Below, in pieces: positions 44,945 to 56,351 of a stretch of 64,000 nt of DNA. The notes under the pieces were generated by a model that was not told the origin of the DNA, searched no databases, and worked only from the letters and a program-made list of their open reading frames with translations. The translations under genes were made by a program, and so were the position numbers. This DNA comes from Neocallimastix lanati (nom. inval.) (taxonomy: Eukaryota; Neocallimastigomycota; Neocallimastigomycetes; Neocallimastigales; Neocallimastigaceae): contig JACVTC010000161.1 of assembly GCA_016946835.1 (NCBI GenBank), positions 253,501 to 317,500 on the forward strand. The letters run 5' to 3'. Numbering within the stretch: position 1 is the first letter of the stretch; every line of letters begins with the position of its first letter.

Positions 44945-46507
44945 ATGTTCTTCTTTAATAATATAAATAAAAAAAATTTGGAAAAAGAACTTATTCTTGC
45001 AACTGATGAAAACAATACTCAAAAATTTAAAACAATTTTAGATGATGCCAATGAAAATAAAATTGTTTTGAATATAAATGAAAAGAATGATGAAGGTGAT
45101 AATCCTCTTATAAATGCTACTAGTAAAAGTAACATTGAAATGGTTAAATCATTAATAGAATATGCCAATAAAAATAATATTATTTTGGAAATAAATGAAA
45201 AAAATAAATATGGTGATAATTCTCTTATAAACGCTACTTATAATAATAACATTGATATTACTAAATTATTAATAGAATATTCCAATAAAAATAATATTCT
45301 TTTGGAAATAAATAAAAAAAATAAAAATGAAGTTAATCCACTTTTATTTGCCACTGAAAAAAATAATATTGAAATGGTTCAATTATTAATAGAATATGCC
45401 AATGAAAATAATATTATTTTGGAATTAAACGAAAAGAATGATGGTGGTGATAATTCTCTTATAAAGGCTACTAGTAAAAATAACATTGAAATGGTTAAAT
45501 TATTAATAGAATATGCAAATAAAAATAATATTATTTTGGAAATAAATGGAAAAAATAAATATAACTGTTATCCACTTTTATTTGCTACTGACAATAATAA
45601 CATTGAAATATCTAAATTATTAATAGAATATACCAATAAAAACGATATTGTTTTGAAAATAAATGAAAAAACAGAAAAAGGAAATAATCCACTTATATTG
45701 GCTACTAGTAAAAATAATATTGAAATGGTTAAATTATTAATAGAATATGCCAATAAAAATAATATTATTTTGGAAATAAATAATAAAAGTAAAAATGGTG
45801 ATAATCCAATATTTTGGGCAATAGATCATAATAATATTGAAATGTTTAAGTTATTAGTTGAATATTCAGTAGCGAAAAAAATAAAAATAATTATCAATGA
45901 AAAAGATATTGAAGAAATAATTTCAAAAAATTTAAACCTTGTAAATTTAAAGAAAATTTCAGAAATTAATTTTGAATTCATAAAATTAATATATTTATAT
46001 AAAAATAAAAATATCATTGAAGTAGTATTTAGTGAAAATAGTTACATTTTAAAAAAGATTTTTGAATATTTGGAAAATGAAAAAAGAGAGAAAGAAAGAA
46101 TTGAAAAAGATTTAGAAAATGAAAAAAGGGAAAAAGAAAGAATAGAAAAAGATTTAGAAAATGAAAAAAGGGAAAAAGAAAAAATAGAAAATGATTTAGA
46201 AAATGAAAAAAAGAAAAATAAGAGAATAGAAAATGAAAATAAAATAATAAAAAACATTACAATGAATAGAAGAAATACTAAAAAAGATAATAAGGATACA
46301 TTTTTAACTTATGAATGTCAACAAGGTAATATTGAAAAAGTAAAGAAATTAATTCAACGTAGAATGGATATCAATGAGAAAAATAGAGATGGAGATACTC
46401 CATTATTAATTGCATGTAGAAATAACAATATAGAACTAGTAAAATGTTTATTAAATTATAAAAAGCTTAAAAAAGTTAAGGTTTACAATTGTATTATTAA
46501 TAAATAA
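44945..46507 (+). CDS. Ankyrin array member A8, intact, extended C terminus
   Basis: 520 codons. Leader MFFFNNINKKN and cap to residue 47, then seven 39-residue repeats (48-320), the last the capping repeat (NPIFWAIDHNN). Linker; a coiled coil with three 14-residue units plus the final ENEKKKNKRIENENK; hinge NRRNTKKDNKD; and the C-terminal ankyrin pair. A one-base deletion at the usual stop turns NYKEV-stop into NYKKLKKVKVYNCIINK, reading through the conserved 3' block and stopping inside its AATAAATAA string. The same extension exists in A10. Residues from about 335 and the following spacer are nearly identical to A10. Confidence 0.93.
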   Translation: MFFFNNINKKNLEKELILATDENNTQKFKTILDDANENKIVLNINEKNDEGDNPLINATSKSNIEMVKSLIEYANKNNIILEINEKNKYGDNSLINATYNNNIDITKLLIEYSNKNNILLEINKKNKNEVNPLLFATEKNNIEMVQLLIEYANENNIILELNEKNDGGDNSLIKATSKNNIEMVKLLIEYANKNNIILEINGKNKYNCYPLLFATDNNNIEISKLLIEYTNKNDIVLKINEKTEKGNNPLILATSKNNIEMVKLLIEYANKNNIILEINNKSKNGDNPIFWAIDHNNIEMFKLLVEYSVAKKIKIIINEKDIEEIISKNLNLVNLKKISEINFEFIKLIYLYKNKNIIEVVFSENSYILKKIFEYLENEKREKERIEKDLENEKREKERIEKDLENEKREKEKIENDLENEKKKNKRIENENKIIKNITMNRRNTKKDNKDTFLTYECQQGNIEKVKKLIQRRMDINEKNRDGDTPLLIACRNNNIELVKCLLNYKKLKKVKVYNCIINK

Positions 46508-46961
46508 TATTATATCATCATAATAATCAAAAAATATTTAAGAATGGTTTAATTAATACACTCCTCTAAATCATAATACATATACCTAATTTATTCGATT
46601 ATAGAAAAAAATTTTTTTTTTCGATTTATATATATATTGTATTGATATATATTGATATATATAAATTTAATAAAAAAAAGATTCATAATTAATATCAATT
46701 AATATGATATATATAAATTTAATATTGAAATTTATTATATGAAAACTTTTTTATATTTTTTGATTTTTTAAATAATAAATATATTCATAAAATTTAAAAT
46801 AAAATAAAATAAAATTTATCCATAATTTAACATATTATTAAGTCTTGTTAAGGTATAAATAAAATTAAAAAAAAAAATTATAACTTAAATATTTGTATTT
46901 TTTTTTTTTTTTTTTATTTCTAAATTTATATAAATATTTCACAGTCATGATCTATTTCTAT

Positions 46962-47012
<51 letters not shown>

Positions 47013-47884
47013 TTTTATATTTATTTATTATTTAAATATTTTTAATTATTTATTTTATATTAACATTATTTGATATTATTTTATTTTATTATTAAAAACT
47101 ATTAAAATCTTTAATAATAAAATCTTAAAATTAAGATATTAATATTCATTTATATATTTATATATTTATTAGTAATATTGAGAAATATATAAAGAAATAA
47201 ATAAATAAAAAAATAATACATAAATAAATAAATCATTAAAAAATATTAAATAAATAAATAAATAAATTTTTAATAAAAAAAGAAAATAAAAAAAAAAAGG
47301 AATTAAAGTATAAAAAAAAATAAAAAAAAAAAAGAAATAAAATAAAAATAAAAATTAAATATATTTAATATTTAATAATAAAAATTTATATTTAAATATT
47401 AATTAAAATAAAATTTAATAATTAAAATTTTATTTTTTTTAATTTTTTATTCTTTAATTTTTAATATCCATATTTAATAAATATTAGAGAAAAAAAAATA
47501 ATTTATTATTTATTATGTCTAAAAATTTTTAGTTCCATTTTTTTTTTATTTTTTATTTCCAAATTTTTTAAATACAAAAGAGATACAAATACTGAAATTT
47601 TTTTTTTTTTTTTAATTTTTTAATTTTATTATCATTATTTTTTGAAATAACGTTAAACATATTTATATATTTATTTGTTATTTTTTCAATATTTCTTCAT
47701 TATAACTTAAATATTGAAAATAAAATCTAAAAAATTAAAAATATTATTGTAATTTTTCATTTTTAAAATATAGTAATAATAGTAATAGATATGTTCAATT
47801 TTTTAAGATAAATTCAAAAAAACATATATTTTTTAAATAATAAATAATATTTTTTTACTTAATTAAAAAAAAAATTCATTAATA
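46508..47884. repeat. Array spacer A8/A9
   Basis: Nearly identical to 52368-53756 (spacer A10/A11), differing mainly in (TTTA)n length. TTATCCATAATTTAACA at about 46817, CACAGTCATGATCTATTTCT at 46941, palindrome at 47519-47532. Confidence 0.85.
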
Positions 47885-49252
47885 ATGTTCTTCTTTAATA
47901 ATATAAATAAAAAAAATTTGGAAAAAGAACTTATTCTTGAAACTGATGAAAACAATACTCAAAAATTTAAAACAATTTTAGATGATGCCAATGAAAATAA
48001 AATTCTTTTGAATATAAACGAAAAGAATGATGGTGGTGATAATCTTCTTATAAAGGCTACTAGTAAAAATAACATTGAAATGTTTAAATTATTAATAGAT
48101 TATGCCAATAAAAATAATATTATTTTGGAAATAAATGAAAAAAATAAATATAACTGTTATCCACTTTTATTTGCTACTGACAATAATAATATTGAAATAG
48201 CTAAATTATTAATAGAATATGCCAATAAAAATAATATTATTTTGGAAATAAATGAAAAAACTGAAAAAGGAAATAATCCGCTTATATGGGCTACTCGCAA
48301 TAATAATATTGAAATGGTTCAATTATTAATAGAATATGCAAATAAAAATAATATTGTTTTGGAAATAAATGAAAAAAATAAAAATAAAGATAATCCGCTT
48401 ATATATGCTGCTAGTAAAAATAATATTAAAATGGTTCAATTATTAATAGAATATGCCAATAAAAATAATATTGTTTTGGAAATAAATGAAAAAAATAAAA
48501 ATAAAGATAATCCGCTTATATATGCTGCTAGTAAAAATAATATTAAAATGGTTCAATTATTAATAGAATATGCCAATAAAAACAATATTGTTTTAGAAAT
48601 AAATGAAAAAAGTAAAGATGGTGATAATCCAATATTTTGGGCAATAAATCATAATAATATTGAAATGTTTAAGTTATTAGTTGAATATTCAGTAGAGAAA
48701 AAAATAAAAATAATTATCAATGAAAAAGATATTGAAGAAATAATTTCAAAAAATTTAAACTTTGTAAATTTAAAGAAAATTTCAGAAATTAATTTCGAAT
48801 TCATAAAATTAATTTATTTATATAAAAATAAAAATATCATTGAAGTAGTATTTAGTGAAAATAGTTACATTTTAAAAAAGATTTTTGAATATTTGGAAAA
48901 TGAGAAAAGAGAGAAAGAAAGAATAGAAAAAGATTTAGAAAATGAAAAAAAGGAAAAAGAAAAAATAGAAAAAGATTTAGAAAATGAAAAAAGGAAAAAT
49001 AAGAGAATAGAAAATGAAAATAAAATATTAAAAAACATTATAATGAATAGAAGAAATACTAAAAAAGATGATAAGGATACATTTTTAACCTATGAATGTC
49101 AACAAGGTAATATTGAAAAAGTAAAGAAATTAATTCATTGTGGAATGGATATTAATGAGAAAAATAGAGAAGGAGATACTCCATTATTAATTGCATGTAG
49201 AAATAACAATATAGAACTAGTAAAATGTTTATTAAATTATAAAGAAGTTTAA
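47885..49252 (+). CDS. Ankyrin array member A9, intact
   Basis: 455 codons. Cap to residue 47, then six 39-residue repeats (48-281). Repeats four and five (NKNKDNPLIYAASKNNIKMV) are a recent 117-bp tandem duplication, and the sixth is the capping repeat (NPIFWAINHNN). Linker, two 14-residue coil units plus the last, hinge, and C-terminal ankyrin pair ending NYKEV. The cap carries ILET in place of ILAT, shared only with A11, its duplicate 5.87 kb downstream. The 3' flank (stop followed by AGCACTTAAGG) is instead shared with A12. Confidence 0.93.
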   Translation: MFFFNNINKKNLEKELILETDENNTQKFKTILDDANENKILLNINEKNDGGDNLLIKATSKNNIEMFKLLIDYANKNNIILEINEKNKYNCYPLLFATDNNNIEIAKLLIEYANKNNIILEINEKTEKGNNPLIWATRNNNIEMVQLLIEYANKNNIVLEINEKNKNKDNPLIYAASKNNIKMVQLLIEYANKNNIVLEINEKNKNKDNPLIYAASKNNIKMVQLLIEYANKNNIVLEINEKSKDGDNPIFWAINHNNIEMFKLLVEYSVEKKIKIIINEKDIEEIISKNLNFVNLKKISEINFEFIKLIYLYKNKNIIEVVFSENSYILKKIFEYLENEKREKERIEKDLENEKKEKEKIEKDLENEKRKNKRIENENKILKNIIMNRRNTKKDDKDTFLTYECQQGNIEKVKKLIHCGMDINEKNREGDTPLLIACRNNNIELVKCLLNYKEV

Positions 49253-49441
49253 AGCACTTAAGGTTTACAATTTCATAAGATGTATTATTAATAAATAATA
49301 TTATATCATTATAATAAACAGAAAATATTTAAGAATGGTTTAATGAATACTATCCTTTAAATTATAATACATATACCAAATATATTAGGTTATTAAAAAA
49401 AATAATTCATTTTTTTAATTTTTATATATATTATATATATA

Positions 49442-49513
<72 letters not shown>

Positions 49514-49783
49514 TATCTAATAATATATTATATATAAATTTTATTATGAAAATTTTATAAGAAAAAATTTTTTTTTCTTATTTTTTAATTTATCGTATAA
49601 TAAATGTTTTTTAAAAAAAATAAAATAAAATAAAAATAAACTTTATCCATAATTTAAAATTATTAAGTCTTGTTAAGGTATAAATAAAATTAAAAAAAAA
49701 AAAATTATAATTTAAATATTTGTATTTTTTTTTTTTTATTTCTAAATTTTTATAAATATTTCCCAGCCATGATCTATTTCTAT

Positions 49784-49826
<43 letters not shown>

Positions 49827-50681
49827 TTTTATATTTATTTATTATTTAAATATTTTTAATTATTTATTTTATATTAACATTATTTGATATTATTTTATTT
49901 TATTATTAAAAACTATTAAAATCTTTAATAATAAAATCTTAAAATTAAGATATTAATATTCATTTATATATTTATATATTTATTAGTAATATTGAGAAAT
50001 ATATAAAGAAATAAATAAAAAAATAATACATAAATAAATAAATCATTAAAAAATATTAAATAAATAAATAAATAAATTTTTAATAAAAAAAGAAAATTAA
50101 AAAAAAAGGAATTAAAAAGTATAAAAAAAAATAAAAAAAAAAAAAAAATAAAATAAAAATAAAAATTAAATATATTTAATATTTAATAATAAAAATTTAT
50201 ATTTAAATATTAATTTAAATAAAATTTAATAATTAAAATTTTATTTTTTTAATTTATTATTTTTTAATTCTATATTTAATAAAATTTAGAGAAAAAAAAA
50301 TTTTATTATTTATTATGTCTAAAAATTTTTAGTTCCATTTTTTTTTTATTTTTTATTTCCAAATTTTTTAAATACAAAAGAGATACAAATACTGAAATTT
50401 TTTTTTTTTTTTTAATTTTTTAATTTTATTATCATTATTTTTTGAAATAATGTTAAACATATTTATATATTTATTTGTTATTTTTTAAATATTTCTTCAT
50501 TATAATTTAAATATTGAAAATAAAATCTAAAAAATTAAAAATATTATTGTAATTTTTCATTTTTAAAATATAGTAATAATAGTAATAGATATGTTCATTT
50601 TTTTAAGATAAATTCAAAAAAAACATATATTTTTTAAATATTAAATAACCTTTTATTACTTTAATAAAAAAAAATTCATTA
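49253..50681. repeat. Array spacer A9/A10
   Basis: First part matches the spacer after A12, including a long poly(A) (about 49447-49481) joined to (TA)n. Then TTATCCATAATTTAAAATTATTAAG (about 49645), CCCAGCCATGATCTATTTCT at 49762 with (TTTA)n, palindrome at 50319-50332. No gene. Confidence 0.85.
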
Positions 50682-52367
50682 ATGATGTTCTTCTTTAATA
50701 ATATAAATAAAAAAAAATTGGAAATAGAACTTATTCTTGCAACTGATGAAAACAATACTCAAAAAGTTAAAACAATTTTAGATGATGCCAATGAAAATAA
50801 AATTGTTTTGAATATAAACGAAAAGAATGATGGTGGTGATAATCCTCTTATAAATGCTACTTATAATAATAATTTTGAAATGGTCCAATTATTAATAGAA
50901 TACGCCAATAAAAATAATATTATTTTGGAGATAAATGAAAAAAATAAAAATGAAGTTAATCCACTTATATTGGCTACTAGTAATAATAATATTGAAATGG
51001 TTCAATTATTAAAAGAATATGCCAATAAAAATAATATTATTTTGGAAATAAATGAAAAAAATAAACATAACTGTTATCCACTTTTATTTGCTACTGACAG
51101 AAATAATATTGAAATAGCTAAATTATTAATAGAATATGCCAATAAAAACGATATTGTTTTGAAAATAAATGAAAAAACAGAAAAAGGAAATAATCCACTT
51201 ATATTGGCTACTAGTAATAATAATATTGAAATGGTTCAATTATTAATAGAATATGCCAATAAAAATAATATTATTTTGGAAATAAATGAAAAAAATAAAT
51301 GTAACTGTTATCCACTTTTATTTGCTACTGACAGAAATAATATCGAAATAGCTAAATTATTAATAGAATATTCCAATAAAAATAATATTGTTTTGGAAAT
51401 AAATGAAAAAACTAATAAAGGAGATACTCCATTTTTATGGGCTACTGGTTCAAGTAACAACATTGAAATGGCTAAATTATTAATAGAATATGCCAATAAA
51501 AATAATATTATTGTGGAAATAAATGAAAAAAATAAAAAGGGAAGGTATCCACTTTTATTTGCTACTTGGAATAATAATATTGAAATGGTTAAATTATTAA
51601 TAGAATATGCCAATAAAATCGATATTGTTTTAGAAATAAATGAAAAAAGTAAAAATGGTGATAATCCAATATTTTGGGCAATAAATCTTAATAATATTGA
51701 AATGTTTAAGTTATTAGTTGAATATTCAGTAGAGAAAAAAATAAAAATAATTATCAATGAAAAAGATATTGAAGAAATAATTTCAAAAAATTTAAACCTT
51801 GTAAATTTAAAGAAAATTTCAGAAATTAATTTTGAATTCATAAAATTAATATATTTATATAAAAATAAAAATATCATTGAAGTAGTATTTAGTGAAAATA
51901 GTTACATTTTAAAAAAGATTTTTGAATATTTGGAAAATGAAAAAAGAGAGAAAGAAAGAATTGAAAAAGATTTAGAAAATGAAAAAAGGGAAAAAGAAAG
52001 AATAGAAAAAGATTTAGAAAATGAAAAAAGGGAAAAAGAAAAAATAGAAAATGATTTAGAAAATGAAAAAAAGAAAAATAAGAGAATAGAAAATGAAAAT
52101 AAAATAATAAAAAACATTACAATGAATAGAAGAAATACTAAAAAAGATAATAAGGATACATTTTTAACTTATGAATGTCAACAAGGTAATATTGAAAAAG
52201 TAAAGAAATTAATTCAACGTAGAATGGATATCAATGAGAAAAATAGAGATGGAGATACTCCATTATTAATTGCATGTAGAAATAACAATATAGAACTAGT
52301 AAAATGTTTATTAAATTATAAAAAGCTTAAAAAAGTTAAGGTTTACAATTGTATTATTAATAAATAA
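50682..52367 (+). CDS. Ankyrin array member A10, intact, extended C terminus
   Basis: 561 codons from the first of two adjacent ATGs (ATGATG, also in A12). Cap to residue 48, then eight repeats (49-361), one of the 40-residue form (DTPFLWATGSSNN), the last the capping repeat. NCYPLLFATDRNN repeats alternate with NPLILATSNNN repeats, so a two-repeat block has duplicated. Linker, three 14-residue coil units plus the last, hinge, C-terminal ankyrin pair, and the same read-through tail KKLKKVKVYNCIINK as A8. About 710 bp of the repeat region (50901-51610) appear identical to A14. Confidence 0.93.
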   Translation: MMFFFNNINKKKLEIELILATDENNTQKVKTILDDANENKIVLNINEKNDGGDNPLINATYNNNFEMVQLLIEYANKNNIILEINEKNKNEVNPLILATSNNNIEMVQLLKEYANKNNIILEINEKNKHNCYPLLFATDRNNIEIAKLLIEYANKNDIVLKINEKTEKGNNPLILATSNNNIEMVQLLIEYANKNNIILEINEKNKCNCYPLLFATDRNNIEIAKLLIEYSNKNNIVLEINEKTNKGDTPFLWATGSSNNIEMAKLLIEYANKNNIIVEINEKNKKGRYPLLFATWNNNIEMVKLLIEYANKIDIVLEINEKSKNGDNPIFWAINLNNIEMFKLLVEYSVEKKIKIIINEKDIEEIISKNLNLVNLKKISEINFEFIKLIYLYKNKNIIEVVFSENSYILKKIFEYLENEKREKERIEKDLENEKREKERIEKDLENEKREKEKIENDLENEKKKNKRIENENKIIKNITMNRRNTKKDNKDTFLTYECQQGNIEKVKKLIQRRMDINEKNRDGDTPLLIACRNNNIELVKCLLNYKKLKKVKVYNCIINK

Positions 52368-52821
52368 TATTATATCATCATAATAATCAAAAAATATTTA
52401 AGAATGGTTTAATTAATACACTCCTCTAAATCATAATACATATACCTAATTTATTCGATTATAGAAAAAAATTTTTTTTTTCGATTTATATATATATTGT
52501 ATTGATATATATTGATATATATAAATTTAATAAAAAAAAGATTCATAATTAATATCAATTAATATGATATATATAAATTTAATATTGAAATTTATTATAT
52601 GAAAACTTTTTTATATTTTTTGATTTTTTAAATAATAAATATATTCATAAAATTTAAAATAAAATAAAATAAAATTTATCCATAATTTAACATATTATTA
52701 AGTCTTGTTAAGGTATAAATAAAATTAAAAAAAAAAATTATAACTTAAATATTTGTATTTTTTTTTTTTTTTTTTATTTCTAAATTTATATAAATATTTC
52801 ACAGTCATGATCTATTTCTAT

Positions 52822-52884
<63 letters not shown>

Positions 52885-53756
52885 TTTTATATTTATTTAT
52901 TATTTAAATATTTTTAATTATTTATTTTATATTAACATTATTTGATATTATTTTATTTTATTATTAAAAACTATTAAAATCTTTAATAATAAAATCTTAA
53001 AATTAAGATATTAATATTCATTTATATATTTATATATTTATTAGTAATATTGAGAAATATATAAAGAAATAAATAAATAAAAAAATAATACATAAATAAA
53101 TAAATCATTAAAAAATATTAAATAAATAAATAAATAAATTTTTAATAAAAAAAGAAAATAAAAAAAATAAAGAATTAAAGTATAAAAAAAAATAAAAAAA
53201 AAAAAGAAATAAAATAAAAATAAAAATTAAATATATTTAATATTTAATAATAAAAATTTATATTTAAATATTAATTAAAATAAAATTTAATAATTAAAAT
53301 TTTATTTTTTTTAATTTTTTATTCTTTAATTTTTAATATCCATATTTAATAAATATTAGAGAAAAAAAAATAATTTATTATTTATTATGTCTAAAAATTT
53401 TTAGTTCCATTTTTTTTTTATTTTTTATTTCCAAATTTTTTAAATACAAAAGAGATACAAATACTGAAATTTTTTTTTTTTTTTTAATTTTTTAATTTTA
53501 TTATCATTATTTTTTGAAATAACGTTAAACATATTTATATATTTATTTGTTATTTTTTCAATATTTCTTCATTATAACTTAAATATTGAAAATAAAATCT
53601 AAAAAATTAAAAATATTATTGTAATTTTTCATTTTTAAAATATAGTAATAATAGTAATAGATATGTTCAATTTTTTAAGATAAATTCAAAAAAACATATA
53701 TTTTTTAAATAATAAATAATATTTTTTTACTTAATTAAAAAAAAAATTCATTAATA
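52368..53756. repeat. Array spacer A10/A11
   Basis: Duplicate of spacer A8/A9, with a longer (TTTA)n (52822-52890). TTATCCATAATTTAACA at about 52677, palindrome at 53391-53404. No gene. Confidence 0.85.
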
Positions 53757-55082
53757 ATGTTCTTCTTTAATAATATAAATAAAAAAAATTTGGAAAAAGA
53801 ACTTATTCTTGAAACTGATGAAAACAATACTCAAAAATTTAAAACAATTTTAGATGATGCCAATGAAAATAAAATTCTTTTGAATATAAACGAAAAGAAT
53901 GATGGTGGTGATAATCTTCTTATAAAGGCTACTAGTAAAAATAACATTGAAATGTTTAAATTATTAATAGATTATGCCAATAAAAATAATATTATTTTGG
54001 AAATAAATGAAAAAAATAAATATAACTGTTATCCACTTTTATTTGCTACTGACAATAATAATATTGAAATAGCTAAATTATTAATAGAATATGCCAATAA
54101 AAATAATATTATTTTGGAAATAAATGAAAAAACTGAAAAAGGAAATAATCCGCTTATATGGGCTACTCGCAATAATAATATTGAAATGGTTCAATTATTA
54201 ATAGAATATGCAAATAAAAATAATATTGTTTTGGAAATAAATGAAAAAAATAAAAATAGAGATAATCCGCTTATATATGCTGCTAGTAAAAATAATATTA
54301 AAATGGTTCAATTATTAATAGAATATGCCAATAAAAATAATATTGTTTTGGAAATAAATGAAAAAAATAAAAATAGAGATAATCCGCTTATATATGCTGC
54401 TAGTAAAAATAATATTAAAATGGTTCAATTATTAATAAAATATGCCAATAAAAACAATATTGTTTTAGAAATAAATGAAAAAAGTAAAGATGGTGATAAT
54501 CCAATATTTTGGGCAATAAATCATAATAATATTGAAATGTTTAAGTTATTAGTTGAATATTCAGTAGCGAAAAAAATAAAAATAATTATCAATGAAAAAG
54601 ATATTGAAGAAATAATTTCAAAAAATTTAAACTTTGTAAATTTAAAGAAAATTTCAGAAATTAATTTTGAATTCATAAAATTAATATATTTATATAAAAA
54701 TAAAGATATCATTGAAGTAGTATTTAGTGAAAATAGTTACATTTTAAAAAAGATTTTTGAATATTTCGAAAATGAAAAAAGAGAGAAAGAAAGAATAGAA
54801 AAATATTTAGAAAATGAAAAAAGGAAAAATAAGAGAATAGAAAATGAAAATAAAATATTAAAAAGCATTATAATGAATAGAAGAAATACTAAAAAAGATG
54901 ATAAGGATACATTTTTAACTTATGAATGTCAACAAGGTAATATTGAAAAAGTAAAGAAATTAATTCATCGTGGAATGGATATCAATGAGAAAAATAGAGA
55001 TGGAGATACTCCATTATTAATTGCATGTAGAAATAACAATATAGAACTAGTAAAATGTTTATTAAATTATAAAGAAGTTTAA
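53757..55082 (+). CDS. Ankyrin array member A11, intact
   Basis: 441 codons, the duplicate of A9. Same six repeats, including the doubled NPLIYAASKNN repeat, here with NKNRDNPL instead of NKNKDNPL in both copies, so the change was homogenised or arose before duplication. After the capping repeat it switches to A12-like sequence: NKDIIEVVF, FEYFENEK, a single 14-residue coil unit ending EKYL, and ILKSII. It thus has one coil unit fewer than A9. C-terminal ankyrin pair ends NYKEV. A mosaic of A9-type and A12-type halves. Confidence 0.93.
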   Translation: MFFFNNINKKNLEKELILETDENNTQKFKTILDDANENKILLNINEKNDGGDNLLIKATSKNNIEMFKLLIDYANKNNIILEINEKNKYNCYPLLFATDNNNIEIAKLLIEYANKNNIILEINEKTEKGNNPLIWATRNNNIEMVQLLIEYANKNNIVLEINEKNKNRDNPLIYAASKNNIKMVQLLIEYANKNNIVLEINEKNKNRDNPLIYAASKNNIKMVQLLIKYANKNNIVLEINEKSKDGDNPIFWAINHNNIEMFKLLVEYSVAKKIKIIINEKDIEEIISKNLNFVNLKKISEINFEFIKLIYLYKNKDIIEVVFSENSYILKKIFEYFENEKREKERIEKYLENEKRKNKRIENENKILKSIIMNRRNTKKDDKDTFLTYECQQGNIEKVKKLIHRGMDINEKNRDGDTPLLIACRNNNIELVKCLLNYKEV

Positions 55083-56351
55083 AGAAGTTGTTAATAATTT
55101 CATAAGTTGTATTATTAATAAATAATATTATATAATTACAATAATAAGAAAATATTTATGAATGATTCAATGAATACTATCCTATATATCATAATACATA
55201 TACCTAATTTATTCGATTATAGAATAATAAATTTTTTTTTCGATTTATATATATATTGTATTGATATATATTGATATATATAAATTTAATAAAAAAAAGA
55301 TTCATAATTAATATCAATTAATATGATATATATAAATTTAATATTGAAATTTATTATATGAAAACTTTTTTATATTTTTTAACTTTTTATATAATAAATA
55401 TATTCATAAAATTTAAAATAAAATAAAATAAAATTTATCCATAATTTAACATATTATTAAGTCTTGTTAAGGTATAAATAAAATTAATTATTATAAATTT
55501 TATAAATATATATATATTCATGCATGTTCTATTTGTTTTTATTTGTTTTATTTATTTATTCATTTATTATTTAATAATATATTGATTTAATTATTTTAAT
55601 TTATCTGTTTTTTATTACATTATTTGATATTATTTTATTTTATAATTAAAAATTATTAAAATCTTAAAATTAAAATGTAAAGAACATATACATTTATATA
55701 TATATTTATTAGTAACTATTAGAAATAAAAGAAGAAATAAATAAGTAAATAGAAAAATAACACATAAATAAATAAATCATTAAGATCTATTAATTAAATT
55801 AATAAATAAATAATTTTTTTAAAAAAAATAAAAATTATTTATAAATAATATAAATATATATATATATATAATATTAATTAAAATATTTATATATTAATAA
55901 TTAAAATTTTATTTTTAATTTTTTATTTTTTAATTCAATATATAATATAAATTAGAGAAAAAAAAAATTAATTTATTATTTATTATGTCTAAAAATTTTT
56001 AGTTCCATTTTTTTTTATTTTTTTATTTCCAAATTTTTTAAATACAAAAGAGATACAAATACTGAAATTTTTTTTTTTTTTTTAATTTTTTAATTTTATT
56101 ATCATTATTTTTTGAAATAACGTTAAGCATATTTATATATTTATTTGTTATTTTTTAAATATTTCTTCATTATAATTTAAATATTGAAAATAAAATCTAA
56201 AAAATTAAAAATATTATTGTAATTTTTCATTTTTAAAATATAGTAATAATAGTAATAGATATGTTCATTTTTTTAAGATAAATTCAAAAAAAACATATAT
56301 TTTTTAAATATTAAATAACCTTTTATTACTTTAATAAAAAAAAATTCATTA
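55083..56351. repeat. Array spacer A11/A12, carrying the empty site
   Basis: 3' block of A7 type, TTATCCATAATTTAACA (about 55436), then from about 55510 (TTCATGCATG) the same sequence as 36640-36957. At about 55815-55840 it runs without interruption into the counterpart of 42020 onward. It therefore preserves the site before solo LTR 3 and the MULE inserted in the paralogue. Palindrome at 55989-56002; the last 350 bp equal the A10 upstream region. Confidence 0.85.

Noticed and set aside
51308-51877. Long minus-strand open frames across the ankyrin genes (up to about 190 codons, hydrophobic Ile/Leu/Ser-rich)
   Set aside because: They are antisense shadows of the 117-bp repeat: AAT/ATT-rich sense codons give few antisense stops, and the pattern repeats with the same period in every copy.
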